From the NCBI GenBank assembly GCA_030434875.1, contig JAUISW010000001.1:3111501-3175500 (forward strand): a DNA stretch of 64,000 nucleotides. Direction: 5' to 3'. The translations under genes were made by a program, and so were the position numbers. Shown here in pieces: positions 35,702 to 44,649 of this stretch; positions within the stretch are counted from its first letter, which is position 1; the number at the start of each line of letters is the position of its first letter. A model generated the notes under the pieces. It was not told the origin of the DNA. It saw only the letters and a program-made list of their open reading frames with translations, and searched no databases. The stretch is from Lachnospiraceae bacterium C1.1 (lineage in GTDB: Bacteria > Bacillota > Clostridia > Lachnospirales > Lachnospiraceae).

Positions 35702-37180
35702 CTACCTTCTGATAGCAGCTTTACTGAAGACCAGCAATGCCATAAAGGTAAGCATAGAATTAAAAAGCAATATCTCAAAGCCAAACTTATATCCAAAAAA
35801 CAGTTCTGCAGAATATCTGTCGACAATAAGACTTATGACAGGAGACAGTACGGCAATAAATGGGATTGCCCTGTCATAAGCCTTCCGGTTTTTAATCAGT
35901 ATGCCAAAGCAGAACATACCTAAAAGCGGACCGTAAGTATATCCCGCGATCTTGAAAATAGTAGCAATAAGAGACTCTGAATGGAATGGTCTGAATACAA
36001 CTATAATAAAGAAAAACAGAACCGCAAAGGCAATATGGATTCCCTTTCTGATGCGTATTTTTTGCTCCTCACTTCTCATCCTGTCATTTTCAAAATCCAG
36101 GACATTGACGCAGAAAGCTGTGGTCAGGGATGCCAGGGTACCGTCAGCGCTCGAAAATCCTGCCGCAATGAGTCCGATCATAAACAAAAAAGCGCAAACA
36201 ATATTTGATGATAATGCGATCGTTGAAAAAATCGCATCAGATTTCTCCGGAAGAGTGATATTCTTTGCCGACGCATAAAATATCAACAATACCCCCAATA
36301 TCAGAAATACAATATTGACCAATAGAAACAGTACCGCTGACAGTGTCATGTTTTTCCGGGAATCCTTAAGGCTTGAACAGGACAGGTTCTTCTGCATCAT
36401 ATCCTGATCAAGTCCGGTCATCGCTATTGAAACAGCAACTCCGCTGGCAAACTGCTTCCAGAAAAATGAAGGAGACTTCCAGTCATTATCATATATTCTC
36501 ATCATCCCTCTGTCGCCAGCTTCTTTTATTATATTAAAAAGAGAATCATCAAGTCCGCTCATCAGGAACCAGATCGTCCCTCCCAGCGCAAGAAACATAC
36601 ATGTTGTTTGAAGCACATCTGTCCATACCACGGTTTTGATTCCGCCCTGGAAGGTATATAACAGGATCAATGTGATAAGTATAGCCGAAAGAAACCAGAA
36701 TGGAATATTTGCATTCTTAAATGAAAACTCATACAGAGTGAATACCACTATATACATTCTGAGGGCAGACCCAAAAGCGCGTGAAACTATAAAAAGCACG
36801 GCGCCGGTCTTCTCAGTTCTTTGTCCGAACCGCTCTCTGAGATATGTGTAGATCGAAGTCAGATTCATTTTGTAATACAGCGGAAGCAGTATATATGAGA
36901 TCAAAAGAATTCCGACAAAGTTGCCGAGGATCACGCCGAGATATGTGAAGCCGGATTCACGCACATAACCCGGCACTGACATAAATGTCACTCCCGAAAG
37001 AAATGTACCTATCGTTCCGTATGCAACTGCGATCCAGGGCGATTTCCGGTCTCCGGTAAAATATGAAGCATTGGAATCACTTTTTGCCGAAACAAATCCG
37101 GAAACCAACATGAGTAGACAAAAATATGCAGCAAATATTATGATTATGGTCAAAATAGAAATATTCATTTTCTTCACCAT
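35702..37180 (-). CDS. Sodium:solute symporter (SSS family)
   Basis: About 492 residues from ATG 37180 (an ATG at 37168 gives MNISILTIIIIF and is equally possible; neither has a strong ribosome site). Around 13 membrane segments; YGTIGTFLSGVTFMSVPGYV and GLDQDMMQKNLSCSSLKDSRKN are typical of the sialate/solute branch of SSS. Imports an unidentified solute with Na+. The longer open frame to 37315 runs into the presumed element boundary and is not favoured. Confidence 0.85.
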   Translation of the reverse strand: MVKKMNISILTIIIIFAAYFCLLMLVSGFVSAKSDSNASYFTGDRKSPWIAVAYGTIGTFLSGVTFMSVPGYVRESGFTYLGVILGNFVGILLISYILLPLYYKMNLTSIYTYLRERFGQRTEKTGAVLFIVSRAFGSALRMYIVVFTLYEFSFKNANIPFWFLSAILITLILLYTFQGGIKTVVWTDVLQTTCMFLALGGTIWFLMSGLDDSLFNIIKEAGDRGMMRIYDNDWKSPSFFWKQFASGVAVSIAMTGLDQDMMQKNLSCSSLKDSRKNMTLSAVLFLLVNIVFLILGVLLIFYASAKNITLPEKSDAIFSTIALSSNIVCAFLFMIGLIAAGFSSADGTLASLTTAFCVNVLDFENDRMRSEEQKIRIRKGIHIAFAVLFFFIIVVFRPFHSESLIATIFKIAGYTYGPLLGMFCFGILIKNRKAYDRAIPFIAVLSPVISLIVDRYSAELFFGYKFGFEILLFNSMLTFMALLVFSKAAIRR

Positions 37181-37266
37181 TATGTATAAGCTCAATTCTT
37201 TTAAGCCTAAAGATAAGACAGTTTGCCTCTTTGAGGATAAACTGCTTTGCCCTTGGACAACGGACA

Positions 37267-37281
37267 TTATTTCAGCCCGAT
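37267..37281. other. Candidate attachment core 1
   Basis: TTATTTCAGCCCGAT, 11 of 15 identical to the 48379 core, all differences transitions. Found 115 bases left of GGTTGTC repeats at 37382-37388 and 37393-37399, the same spacing as at the other left ends. The weakest of the four cores. Confidence 0.35.
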
Positions 37282-37595
37282 AATTGCAAAGTGGTTTATA
37301 CTGTCTCATCTGCATATATTCGTTGAAAACAGTTCACCTTTGTCACTTTTTATATCTATTATATATATTTCTTCACGTTTTGGTTGTCATTCGGTTGTCA
37401 CTGCGACAACAGAATGACAACAGTAGAAAAAACACACTTGTTCTTTCCTTATTTGAATGTACATTTATTCGTATTACAATTTCGAATTGGTATTCGAAAA
37501 ATCACACCTCATGTTCTAAAACCCATTGCAGCAAATGTCAATGACGTTTGTTATACATTTTTCCTTTTGTTTTCCGTTATCCTTAATATTCCCAA

Positions 37596-38714
37596 TTACT
37601 TCAACTTATACTTTCTATTATTTGTAGTACCAATTGCTTCAATCTCTACAATCTCTGATATTATCGCTCTTGTTCTCGCCCTACTCAAACCAATCACACT
37701 TGCTATTTCAGCCGTTGTGGCTTCCTTTTTTGTTTCCAAAAATATTATTATTTCCTCTTTATGCCTGCTCGTTTGATTGTCTGATTGTCTGCTTGTCTGA
37801 TTGTCTGCTTGTTTGTTTCTCCGCTTGTTAGCTTTATTCTCTTCCTGCTTCCGAAACATAGTCACTTTAATTCCATCACCAAATTCTTCAAACAACGGTG
37901 CTTTCAGCCCATAGGCCGCACATGATTTGATCATCCTCGGAATTCCGGTTCCCCACGCTTCAACAATATGCATATATTGAAAAATATCTGCTATTGCCTG
38001 ATTTCTGCACTTCGATTTTCCTATTTTCATTGTCTCAAAATCAAGTCCACCATACAACATTCCGAGGGATACAACTTCTATCCTGTCATCAAATATTGAA
38101 ACCTGAATTTTGGATTCTACTAAATAGCTTCTGTGGATTACAGCATTTGCTATCATTTCTCTTAAAGATTTAAGGGGCAGCTCATATACGTCTTTTCGAT
38201 ATAATCCATCCACAGATGCCCCCATATTAATATGTCGTAAAACGAATTTATATGCCTCAGACAATTGCTCATATATAGGTCCGTCAAATTCTTTCTTATC
38301 TATAAATACATCTCTATCAGTCCCCTTGAAAAGAGCGCACTGTATTTTGGCATATCTCGATCTGTTTTCTGTCATCAAAGAATAAGCGTGCGTTGGTGCC
38401 AATTCCTTTCCATTTCTACACAAGACACCTATATCTTCAAGTTTTTCAATCGTCATATCCTTAATTGCAATCTTATCCTCTTCATTATCACAATTGGATA
38501 TAGCAATTTCTTTAGCCTTTTTACAAAATTCAATCGTCCTCTTTTCATCATATTCTAACCCAATCTCCTGAATTGAATCATATGAAAGCTTTTCACCTTG
38601 TAATTCCAGTTCCTTTAAAGTGATTGGATCTGCCGGTCTGCTAGTTCCATTTACCCTCACAAATGCAGATTCCTCCGTTTCAAAAGAATCCTTCATATGC
38701 GAAACCATGGTCAT
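37596..38714 (-). pseudogene. AlbA/Schlafen-type ATP-binding protein lacking its N-terminal domain
   Basis: 372 residues corresponding to the C-terminal part of RecG-like ATP-binding proteins of defence islands: the VRVNGTSRPADPITLKELE linker, the ANAVIHRSYL block, DDRIEVVSLGMLYGG ATP-binding strand, RNQAIADIFQYMHIVEAWGTGIPRMI, a Gln/Asn/Arg-rich linker (290-320) and a terminal winged helix. The roughly 100-residue AlbA_2 N-terminal domain is missing. It starts inside the broken end of the RhuM gene, so a deletion probably joined them. Confidence 0.7.
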
Positions 38715-39280
38715 ACAATCATCATACGTAATCTATATACCGGTTGCTTTCCGTCAGGTTTTATGATCGATTGATGATCATACTGATCCATCAACGTCAA
38801 TGCGTCCGTATACAGATTTACAGCTCTTAGGATATCCTTTTCTTCAACATTTAATGCATCTGCTAACATTCGTGTTTGGATATCTACAGTCTTTTCCAAC
38901 GCATTAAGTCGCTTTTCATTGATTGCGTAACCGTCGACCATATATTGCTTCAGAACTTTGCTTGCCCACTGTCTGAATTCTATACCACGCTTGGATTTAA
39001 CACGATAGCCAACAGAAATAATCACATCAAGATTATAGTATTTCGGTGGTCTTGATGCATTATTTGTACTTCTGTCGAAAATTTCGACAGAAGTATCTTT
39101 CTCAAGTTCTCCCTCCTTGAAAATATTTCCGATATGGTATGCTATAGATGATCTGGCAGTAGCAAATAGACTACTCATTTGTTCTTGCGTCAGCCATACG
39201 GTGTCTCCATCCATTGGTACTGATAACGTTACTTCTTTATCATCAGTTTCAAATAAAACAATCTCATTAATACTTCCCAT
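38711..39280 (-). pseudogene. RhuM-family protein, C-terminally truncated
   Basis: 189 residues matching the N-terminal half of RhuM proteins: WLTQEQMSSLFATARSSIAYHIGNIFKEGEL (Bro/HTH-like), PPKYYNLDVIISVGYRVKSKRGIEFRQWASKVLKQYMVDGYAIN, and a coiled segment. RhuM is normally about 330 residues; here the frame leaves the family after QPVYRL and stops. The following gene begins in the overlap (38711-38714) and lacks its own N-terminus, marking a deletion scar. Confidence 0.75.
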
Positions 39281-39307
39281 ATTGCATCCCTTCCAAATCT
39301 ATCCGCT

Positions 39308-40000
39308 CTATTTTCCAAACGAATCCTTTATCCTTTGAAGTTCTATTGCTTTACAATACCGCGTATATTCCATCCCCGCATCATAGAATGCTCTTTTCTT
39401 TTCGTTCTCCTCTGGGTATTCCTCCGTAATTGGAATTCCATATTCTCTACAGAATTCCTCATGATTAAATGTAATCAATCGTTCCGGATGTTCCTCGCAT
39501 TCCTCAATCGATTCATCGAGTTGTTTCTTTTCTTCTTCAAGGCTTTCCTGATCATACCCAAAGAAAGATATTTCATGTAAGAAATCAACAATCACATCCA
39601 TTATGTTATCCTGTGTCAGCTTATTATCTGAAACGAGGAAACTTAACGCCTCTTTTTGTTCCGTAAATTCATATGCATATAAAGGAAGATTCTCAAGCTC
39701 CTCCGTACCCATTAATTCATCTGCGTGAATTAGTCCTACCACCTCACCTAATATAATATCATGCGTTTGCGATCTATACACAAATAATATTCCCTGCTTT
39801 TCCGGACTAGCTTCTGCATTCATCTCACATAGTCTATTCAGAAAGTCCTGAAACCTGGCAGATATACTATTATTAAATTCTCCGATCGTAATATCATCAA
39901 AGTCCTTTACTTCCCATAGATTAATCGGATGCTCATAAAAATAGGCAGATTCTATTGATTTGTGATCTGTTTCTATCAATACCTGTTGAATAGTTTTCAT
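39308..40000 (-). CDS. Conserved hypothetical protein (DUF6557-like)
   Basis: 230 residues from the ATG at 40000, preceded by GGGAGGAA. Starts MKTIQQVLIETDHKSIESAYFYEHPINLW and resembles Lachnospiraceae proteins annotated DUF6557; acidic, with a Glu-rich segment near 165-190. No catalytic motif recognised. It follows two small genes on the same strand (25-base gap) and may be cotranscribed with them. Confidence 0.65.
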   Translation of the reverse strand: MKTIQQVLIETDHKSIESAYFYEHPINLWEVKDFDDITIGEFNNSISARFQDFLNRLCEMNAEASPEKQGILFVYRSQTHDIILGEVVGLIHADELMGTEELENLPLYAYEFTEQKEALSFLVSDNKLTQDNIMDVIVDFLHEISFFGYDQESLEEEKKQLDESIEECEEHPERLITFNHEEFCREYGIPITEEYPEENEKKRAFYDAGMEYTRYCKAIELQRIKDSFGK

Positions 40001-40025
40001 ATGATTATATTTCCTCCCTGCATCT

Positions 40026-40322
40026 CTAATAATCTGACGGTTCTGTATCATACTCCATGCGGTATTGCATAATATATTCTGCTATACACCCCGGGTATTT
40101 TTTATAAAATGTACGACATACCTTTTTATACAAACCAAGCACCTTATCATTACCACAAAAATCAAACAGATAATCCAACATCAGTCCAACTTCATTTTCG
40201 GAAGCATTTTCGTTGTCACACAGTTTTTCTACCGGTCCCAAGTACTCATAATATGCTTCCTGCCCTAAATCATTCATTTGATTAACAATTTCCTTTATTG
40301 TTGTGTCAATCTTTTTTCCCAT
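40026..40322 (-). CDS. Small hypothetical protein
   Basis: 98 residues, MGKKIDTTIKEIVNQMND, mostly helical, with several Tyr and Cys (CGNDKVLGLYKKVCRTFYKKYPGC). Not recognised. Overlaps the preceding small gene by 17 bases and precedes the DUF6557-like gene, suggesting a small operon. Confidence 0.55.
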   Translation of the reverse strand: MGKKIDTTIKEIVNQMNDLGQEAYYEYLGPVEKLCDNENASENEVGLMLDYLFDFCGNDKVLGLYKKVCRTFYKKYPGCIAEYIMQYRMEYDTEPSDY

Positions 40323-40569
40323 GATTCTTCCTTTTTTTGCACTTCAATCGAATGTATTCTTTTATATACCTAGGAATATCTATCTGTCCACCGTGTTTGA
40401 ATAAAAAATCTTCACCCACATAATAATACTCTGTTCTGGTTTTTCCTTCATACCACACCAGCAGATAGTCTGTTGTAGAACGTTCTCTTCCGATTACTTT
40501 CAAAAATGTGATTTTGTATCCCGCGGCAACGGGATACTTCCTTGTTAACAAGAGCCGCGAAGCGGCCAC
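40306..40569 (-). CDS. Small hypothetical protein, possibly a gene remnant
   Basis: Up to 87 residues; a later start within ITFLKVIGRERST is possible. The first codons lie in two GC-rich hairpins (GTATCCCG/CGGGATAC and GGCCGC/GCGGC), unusual for a gene start. The rest (DYLLVWYEGKTRTEYYYVGEDFLF) looks coding and ends in a Lys-rich tail. It may be the C-terminal piece of a larger protein. Confidence 0.4.
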   Translation of the reverse strand: MAASRLLLTRKYPVAAGYKITFLKVIGRERSTTDYLLVWYEGKTRTEYYYVGEDFLFKHGGQIDIPRYIKEYIRLKCKKRKNHGKKD

Positions 40570-40628
40570 ATTTTTGGAACCCTATGTCAAGTGCTTTTTT
40601 CAAAATTTCAATATTTTTTTGCAAAATA

Positions 40629-40669
40629 AAAAGGCTTCAAAGCCAGTTTTTATCTGGCTTTCAGCCTTA
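40629..40669 (-). terminator. Terminator of the nuclease-SEFIR pair
   Basis: AAGGCT-AAAGCCAG stem with CTGGCTTT-AGCCTT on the minus strand, followed by TTTTTATTTTG. Overlaps the SEFIR gene's last codons. Confidence 0.65.
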
Positions 40670-41274
40670 AGTTGACCACATTGATGTCAGTCCCCTTGAA
40701 ATTGTTAGCATAAAGTCCGTTTGCATGTCTGATACTCCCTTTTATCTTACCAATCCCAACAGATTCATCCTCATCTAACCATTTAGGTCTTCCCCCTACC
40801 TCTGGCTTGCGTTCACTCGGCATTTCATATATTGTTCTAACAAGCCTTTCATATTCCAGCTCATACTCATCAAGAGTGAAGTCTCTATACATTCTACCTG
40901 CCAAATAAGCGGGTAAATAAGGTTCTCCTGTATCATCCTTTTCCATAACTATCGGTATGAATTTTTCCTGAAATGCATTTTTATAAACATCTAGCGAAAT
41001 AATAATAGTCTCATCACCCACCCCGCCTTTTCTATTATTCGCCTTTTCTGTATATGCTTTATCAGAGAATATCAGCACTTTATCTATATCCTCTGATGTT
41101 ACACATTGCTCCATATATGCGTATTTATCCTGTCCATCTCTTAGATCCCAGACATCAAGCTTTACAAGCACACCGTCACGCATTAGACGCTCAGCAATCT
41201 CTTTTATTTCTTTTTTATAATCTTCAGATGACCAACTGTAAGATATAAAAAACCTGCGGATGTTTATCAGTCAT
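40650..41274 (-). pseudogene. SEFIR (TIR-like) domain protein, frameshifted in a T-run
   Basis: ATG at 41274 reads MTDKHPQVF; after six T (41247-41252) the frame must shift by one base to continue FISYSWSSEDYKKEIKEIAERLMRDGVLVKLDVWDLRDGQDKY. This is a SEFIR N-terminus (FISYSW, then WDLRDGQDKYAYMEQ, and KGGVGDETIIISLDVY). About 207 residues if corrected. SEFIR is a TIR relative found in bacterial defence proteins. The broken form starts internally at 41183 (177 residues, lacking the first strand). The homopolymer position could be a mutation, a phase-variable tract or a sequencing error. Confidence 0.75.
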
Positions 41275-41279
41275 AGCAT

Positions 41280-42143
41280 CTACTCTGCTCCCAGTTTTGA
41301 TTTTGCACTATCTACTAATGCAAGGATATCGTCCCTGTTATTCCGTAATTCCTCGATTTTTTTCAGCTTCAAGTAGTATCTTGAGCGCCTTTTATTGTAT
41401 CCAATGTCCAAGCCAGCCTGTTCCAATCTCTCATCTATTTCGGGCATCTGTTCTGAATGAACCCTTAGGGTAACAAAGGATTTCTTAGGCACGAAGGAAA
41501 TAAAGTTCCTTGCCACACCGTTCTTCGCCAATCCAACATAGAATTTATTATATTTCAGTTCATATCCTTCCTTAAGCTCACCAAGTTCCTCAAACAGTTT
41601 ATCGGTAAGGTTAAGCATCGCCTTAGTGGATTTTTTCTCCCAATATGCCCTATCTGTCGGCTCCACGTACTCCTCCTCGTCCGAGCCGAGATCGACTTTA
41701 TCCATAACTTTTATAAATGAGATTGCTATATTTCCATCATCAGTCATGGTTGCAGATAATTGCAGCGCGATTAACGGTATCTGGCTATTAAATAACGAAA
41801 TCACATTTTGAAATCTGCTTGTGATATCCTCTGCAACGATAACTGCCGTATGGTCATACTGTGGGTAACGCTTTCTCTCTGTATCCCAATATTCCAATGT
41901 CCTTATTATATGGCTCGGATCCGTTGCTCCGAGCATTAGTTCTACCTCATAACGATTATTATCATCATCACCAAATAACATATCAAGTCTTCCGCCTTGA
42001 GGTTGAATTTTCTCCTTCACAATCGGCTGTAAATCTCCAAGCCCTAAAATCTCTGGGTTGTCGAAAATGTAGTCTTGTATTGCCTTTTCATTAATATGTG
42101 AATGTCCCTTCAGGCTTATTTTCTGCTGGCTTACAATTTTCAT
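41280..42143 (-). CDS. PD-(D/E)XK nuclease-like protein (NucS-like)
   Basis: 287 residues from ATG 42143, with AGGTGAGG upstream. N-terminal ISLKGHSHINEKAIQDYIFDNPEILGLGDL and then GGRLDMLFGD...YEVELMLG, a PD-(D/E)XK-type core with D54, E66 and E68. The C-terminal half is helical and Lys-rich, possibly DNA binding. The SEFIR start codon comes 5 bases after its stop, so the pair is likely coexpressed. Family name uncertain; no curated system recognised. Confidence 0.65.
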   Translation of the reverse strand: MKIVSQQKISLKGHSHINEKAIQDYIFDNPEILGLGDLQPIVKEKIQPQGGRLDMLFGDDDNNRYEVELMLGATDPSHIIRTLEYWDTERKRYPQYDHTAVIVAEDITSRFQNVISLFNSQIPLIALQLSATMTDDGNIAISFIKVMDKVDLGSDEEEYVEPTDRAYWEKKSTKAMLNLTDKLFEELGELKEGYELKYNKFYVGLAKNGVARNFISFVPKKSFVTLRVHSEQMPEIDERLEQAGLDIGYNKRRSRYYLKLKKIEELRNNRDDILALVDSAKSKLGAE

Positions 42144-42159
42144 ATCGCACCTCACCTTA

Positions 42160-42356
42160 TCAATTTCGCGGTTCCAAAAGCAGATCCCCATTCAAATGAA
42201 TCATATGATCCGGCATATCTGCAATCCTCACTTCCGTTTCCCAAACAAGTGAATCTGCGAACTTCTTGTATGTTGCAAAATCCAAGAACGCCGTTACAAA
42301 TATCTTTCTTGACTTTACCTTCTTTGTCTTTTCAGTAATCTCTATAAGTTCTTCGT
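42160..42356 (-). pseudogene. BsuBI/PstI-type restriction endonuclease, C-terminal remnant
   Basis: Minus-strand frame of 65 codons without a start, beginning after a stop at 42357. It contains FVTAFLDFATYKKFADSLVW and ends IADMPDHMIHLNGDLLLEPRN, matching the conserved C-terminus (TEVWIAE-P-HMIHFNG--FLGPR) of BsuBI/PstI-family enzymes. No partner methyltransferase is present. A relic of a lost restriction-modification system. Confidence 0.6.
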
Positions 42357-42466
42357 TTCACTTTAACATATATGTTTAGTTTTGGCGTAAAATATAGTGT
42401 TTTTAATCTCATTTCCACATTTTATTCTGACTATCTAAGTTTTTTCCAAAATGTTGCCAGACGAGT

Positions 42467-43099
42467 TTATTCGCTATTCGTATCTATACCCATCATTTCC
42501 TTAATCTGTCTATCCATCTCTACCAGCAATTTAGTAATGGTATCTCTTGTCGGATACACTTTTTGTTTTTCATCAGAATCAGCTGTAAGATCAAAAGCTT
42601 CATACGGGGGCATATTCCTTTCTGCATATAAAAATGGATCGTTCTCGTTCACAATATTTGGATCACTTGAATGTGAGAGAAATTCAAAGTGATAGTCCTT
42701 AACTATTATGAGCGCAATCCCATGTTCCTTAGCATATTCAATTGCTCCGCTTTGGTAACCACCTGTGGAGATCATAATTCCTTTTTGTGCTCCTATGCTA
42801 TCAAGTTTTCTATGCAGAACAGCCACTTTTTCTCTATTCACTTTGTTTTTATATTTCTTACATTCACATAGAACTTTAAACTTGACCTCTAAAGCCGTGA
42901 ATTCCGCATAAATATCTATTTGATAATTACCGTCTGATGCAACAACCTTCTCGTTATGTTTTATTACAAAATCCTGTAGATTCCTTTCCACTGCATATCC
43001 TCTAAGGATTTCTGTGCACCACTTTTCAAATTCAACCGGGGATAAATCCGCTATATGCGCCCGTGTTTCTGTCAACATTTTTAATCTTTTTGATGTCAT
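42467..43099 (-). CDS. Mrr-like restriction endonuclease
   Basis: 210 residues. PD-(D/E)XK core with D62 (NYQIDIY), E79 and K81 (LCECKKYKN) plus a downstream IMISTGGYQSGAIEYAKEHGIALI block typical of Mrr_cat enzymes. It would cut DNA, possibly methylated or foreign. The start overlaps the RelE toxin stop by 4 bases, so it forms one operon with a toxin-antitoxin pair. Confidence 0.82.
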   Translation of the reverse strand: MTSKRLKMLTETRAHIADLSPVEFEKWCTEILRGYAVERNLQDFVIKHNEKVVASDGNYQIDIYAEFTALEVKFKVLCECKKYKNKVNREKVAVLHRKLDSIGAQKGIMISTGGYQSGAIEYAKEHGIALIIVKDYHFEFLSHSSDPNIVNENDPFLYAERNMPPYEAFDLTADSDEKQKVYPTRDTITKLLVEMDRQIKEMMGIDTNSE

Positions 43100-43419
43100 A
43101 TATGTCTTTCCTGCAACCTCTTATGAACATCCGACGCCCCATAAAGCACATCGGTAACTGTCACAACCCCCGGATCTATCACATAACAGACAAGATAATT
43201 GTCCACTACCATTTTATGTATTCCCAGCGAATGCTCGGGCTCGCACTCAAACAAACCATATCTGTCCGGAAATGATTCCAATGTCAGAATGGCATCCGCA
43301 ATACGATTATACTGTCCCATTGCATTCTCGGGAGCCTGCAGTTTCTTAGCGATATGTTCATATAATGCTTCCATATCGGCAAGAGCGTCATCTGTGATGT
43401 CAACCACATATCTTTCCAT
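43096..43419 (-). CDS. RelE/ParE-family toxin
   Basis: 107 residues: YVVDITDDALADMEALYEHIAKKL.. start, FPDRYGLF middle and a VCYVIDPGVVTVTDVLYG C-terminal strand, typical of the RelE/ParE fold (mRNA interferase or gyrase poison; not distinguishable here). It overlaps the antitoxin by one base (43419) and the Mrr gene by 4. Confidence 0.88.
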   Translation of the reverse strand: MERYVVDITDDALADMEALYEHIAKKLQAPENAMGQYNRIADAILTLESFPDRYGLFECEPEHSLGIHKMVVDNYLVCYVIDPGVVTVTDVLYGASDVHKRLQERHI

Positions 43420-43724
43420 CAGCTATGACTCTCCCTAAATCTATTAAAAGCCTCTGCCGCATTCTGGGTACGCCCTGCTTTATATGACTCATACCCACGC
43501 TGTATCTTAGCTTGAATCTGATCTTTGCTCATCTTCGTCATATCAATGCTTTCAGGGGCATTTGGCAGTGTAACAGGAAATGGAATACCACCAACCAAAA
43601 CTATTTGATTCAAAAACATATCAACGGCAGTAGACATAGGAATGCCAAGTCTTCCAAGAACTGATTCTGCATCCTTCTTTAAAGTAGGATTTACTCTTAA
43701 ATTCAATGTTGCTGATTTCTCCAT
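43419..43724 (-). CDS. RelB/DinJ-family antitoxin
   Basis: 101 residues. N-terminal ribbon-helix-helix LNLRVNPTLKKDAESVLGRLGIPMSTAVDMFLNQIV, characteristic of DinJ/RelB, and a C-terminal helix that would block the toxin. First gene of the relB-relE-mrr operon, likely autorepressing. Confidence 0.88.
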   Translation of the reverse strand: MEKSATLNLRVNPTLKKDAESVLGRLGIPMSTAVDMFLNQIVLVGGIPFPVTLPNAPESIDMTKMSKDQIQAKIQRGYESYKAGRTQNAAEAFNRFRESHS

Positions 43725-44370
43725 AATAATACCTCCATTTTATTCTTATTGTAACGACATTGATGTTACTTGTCAACCTATTTGCGCCTAATACCCCTCC
43801 CACTAATGAATCGATTAGAACCAATTGAAATGAAAAACCACTCAATAAACTGGCAACAAAAACACAAATAAACCAGATAATATAAATAATAGCAGACACC
43901 CTATATAATGCCTGCTATCAATAATACAATATGAAAAATATAAGCTACTTGATGTCCCGGGGCACACCCATTTTCCCCATTTGGGACCAAGTTATTTTCC
44001 CTAGTCGCTCTTATAAAAATGTATTTTTTACACATGTATTTCATCTGATATATCATCTGAAACCAACAAGTGTCTCTCCTACACTTATCCCCGATTTGTC
44101 CCGGCATAACCTCACCAAAAGGTGATATATTTGCCGAAATTTATCGGAGAATATCACGACCATAAGGTCCTTTAACTAGCGTCCCCACACCGAAATATCA
44201 TCTGAAATAAATATGGATTTTACTAGGGTTTACAAGAGTTTGCGGTTCTTATTAGTCCTGATTTTCTCCATGCTTTTTCGGGTATATTTCAGCGTTTATT
44301 TACGCTGGGTCTCACCCGGGAAATGCAGGGGAGATTATTTGGAATTCAGATGATATAACCTTGTTACAAG
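43725..44370. other. Gene-poor segment with ATATCATCTGAA repeats
   Basis: No convincing gene. Copies of a 12-mer ATATCATCTGAA at 44050-44061 and 44195-44206 and its inverse at 44345-44356, with a partial TTTCATCTGATAT next to the first. It could be a remnant origin, partition or regulatory region of an integrated element. Confidence 0.35.
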
Positions 44371-44378
44371 TATCAAAA

Positions 44379-44421
44379 AAGACCTCATACGAATCGCATA
44401 ACGACTCATACAAGGTCTAAT
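44379..44421 (-). terminator. Terminator with CATA(A)CGA repeats
   Basis: AGACCT/AGGTCT closing stem followed on the minus strand by TTTTTTGAT. It contains CATACGA-type repeats with a period of 10-11 bases and lies downstream of the OLD nuclease gene. Confidence 0.5.
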
Positions 44422-44503
44422 AAAATCCATTCTATATTCAATTTTGAGAAACCATCATTTTGCCTTTTTCATGGAAAACAATGTTGTCTCTTGTTACTTG
44501 ACA

Positions 44504-44518
44504 TCACTCCAGCTCAAT
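44504..44518. other. Candidate attachment core 2
   Basis: TCACTCCAGCTCAAT, 13 of 15 identical to the end of guaA at 62085. Paired TGTACTCA repeats (44618 and 44629, 11-bp period) lie 114 bases to the right, the same layout as at 48379. Confidence 0.55.
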
Positions 44519-44649
44519 TCAAGGATGTTTGCAACCTATTATCTTTGTTGATTTTACGGCATTTCTGATTTGCTTTTTGTCCATATTTTCCTGTTTTCGT
44601 ATGACTATCAAAAATATTGTACTCATTTTGTACTCACATCATCGCTTCA

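Noticed and set aside
38599..38615. Further guaA-core-like sequence (ATTCCAGTTCC)
   Set aside because: Lies inside a coding region, has no paired arm repeats at the required distance and is explained by Glu-Leu-Glu codons.
43621..43899. A 92-codon open frame with a hydrophobic start overlapping the RelB gene
   Set aside because: Read in another frame over most of a convincing antitoxin gene, with no ribosome site and no recognisable family.
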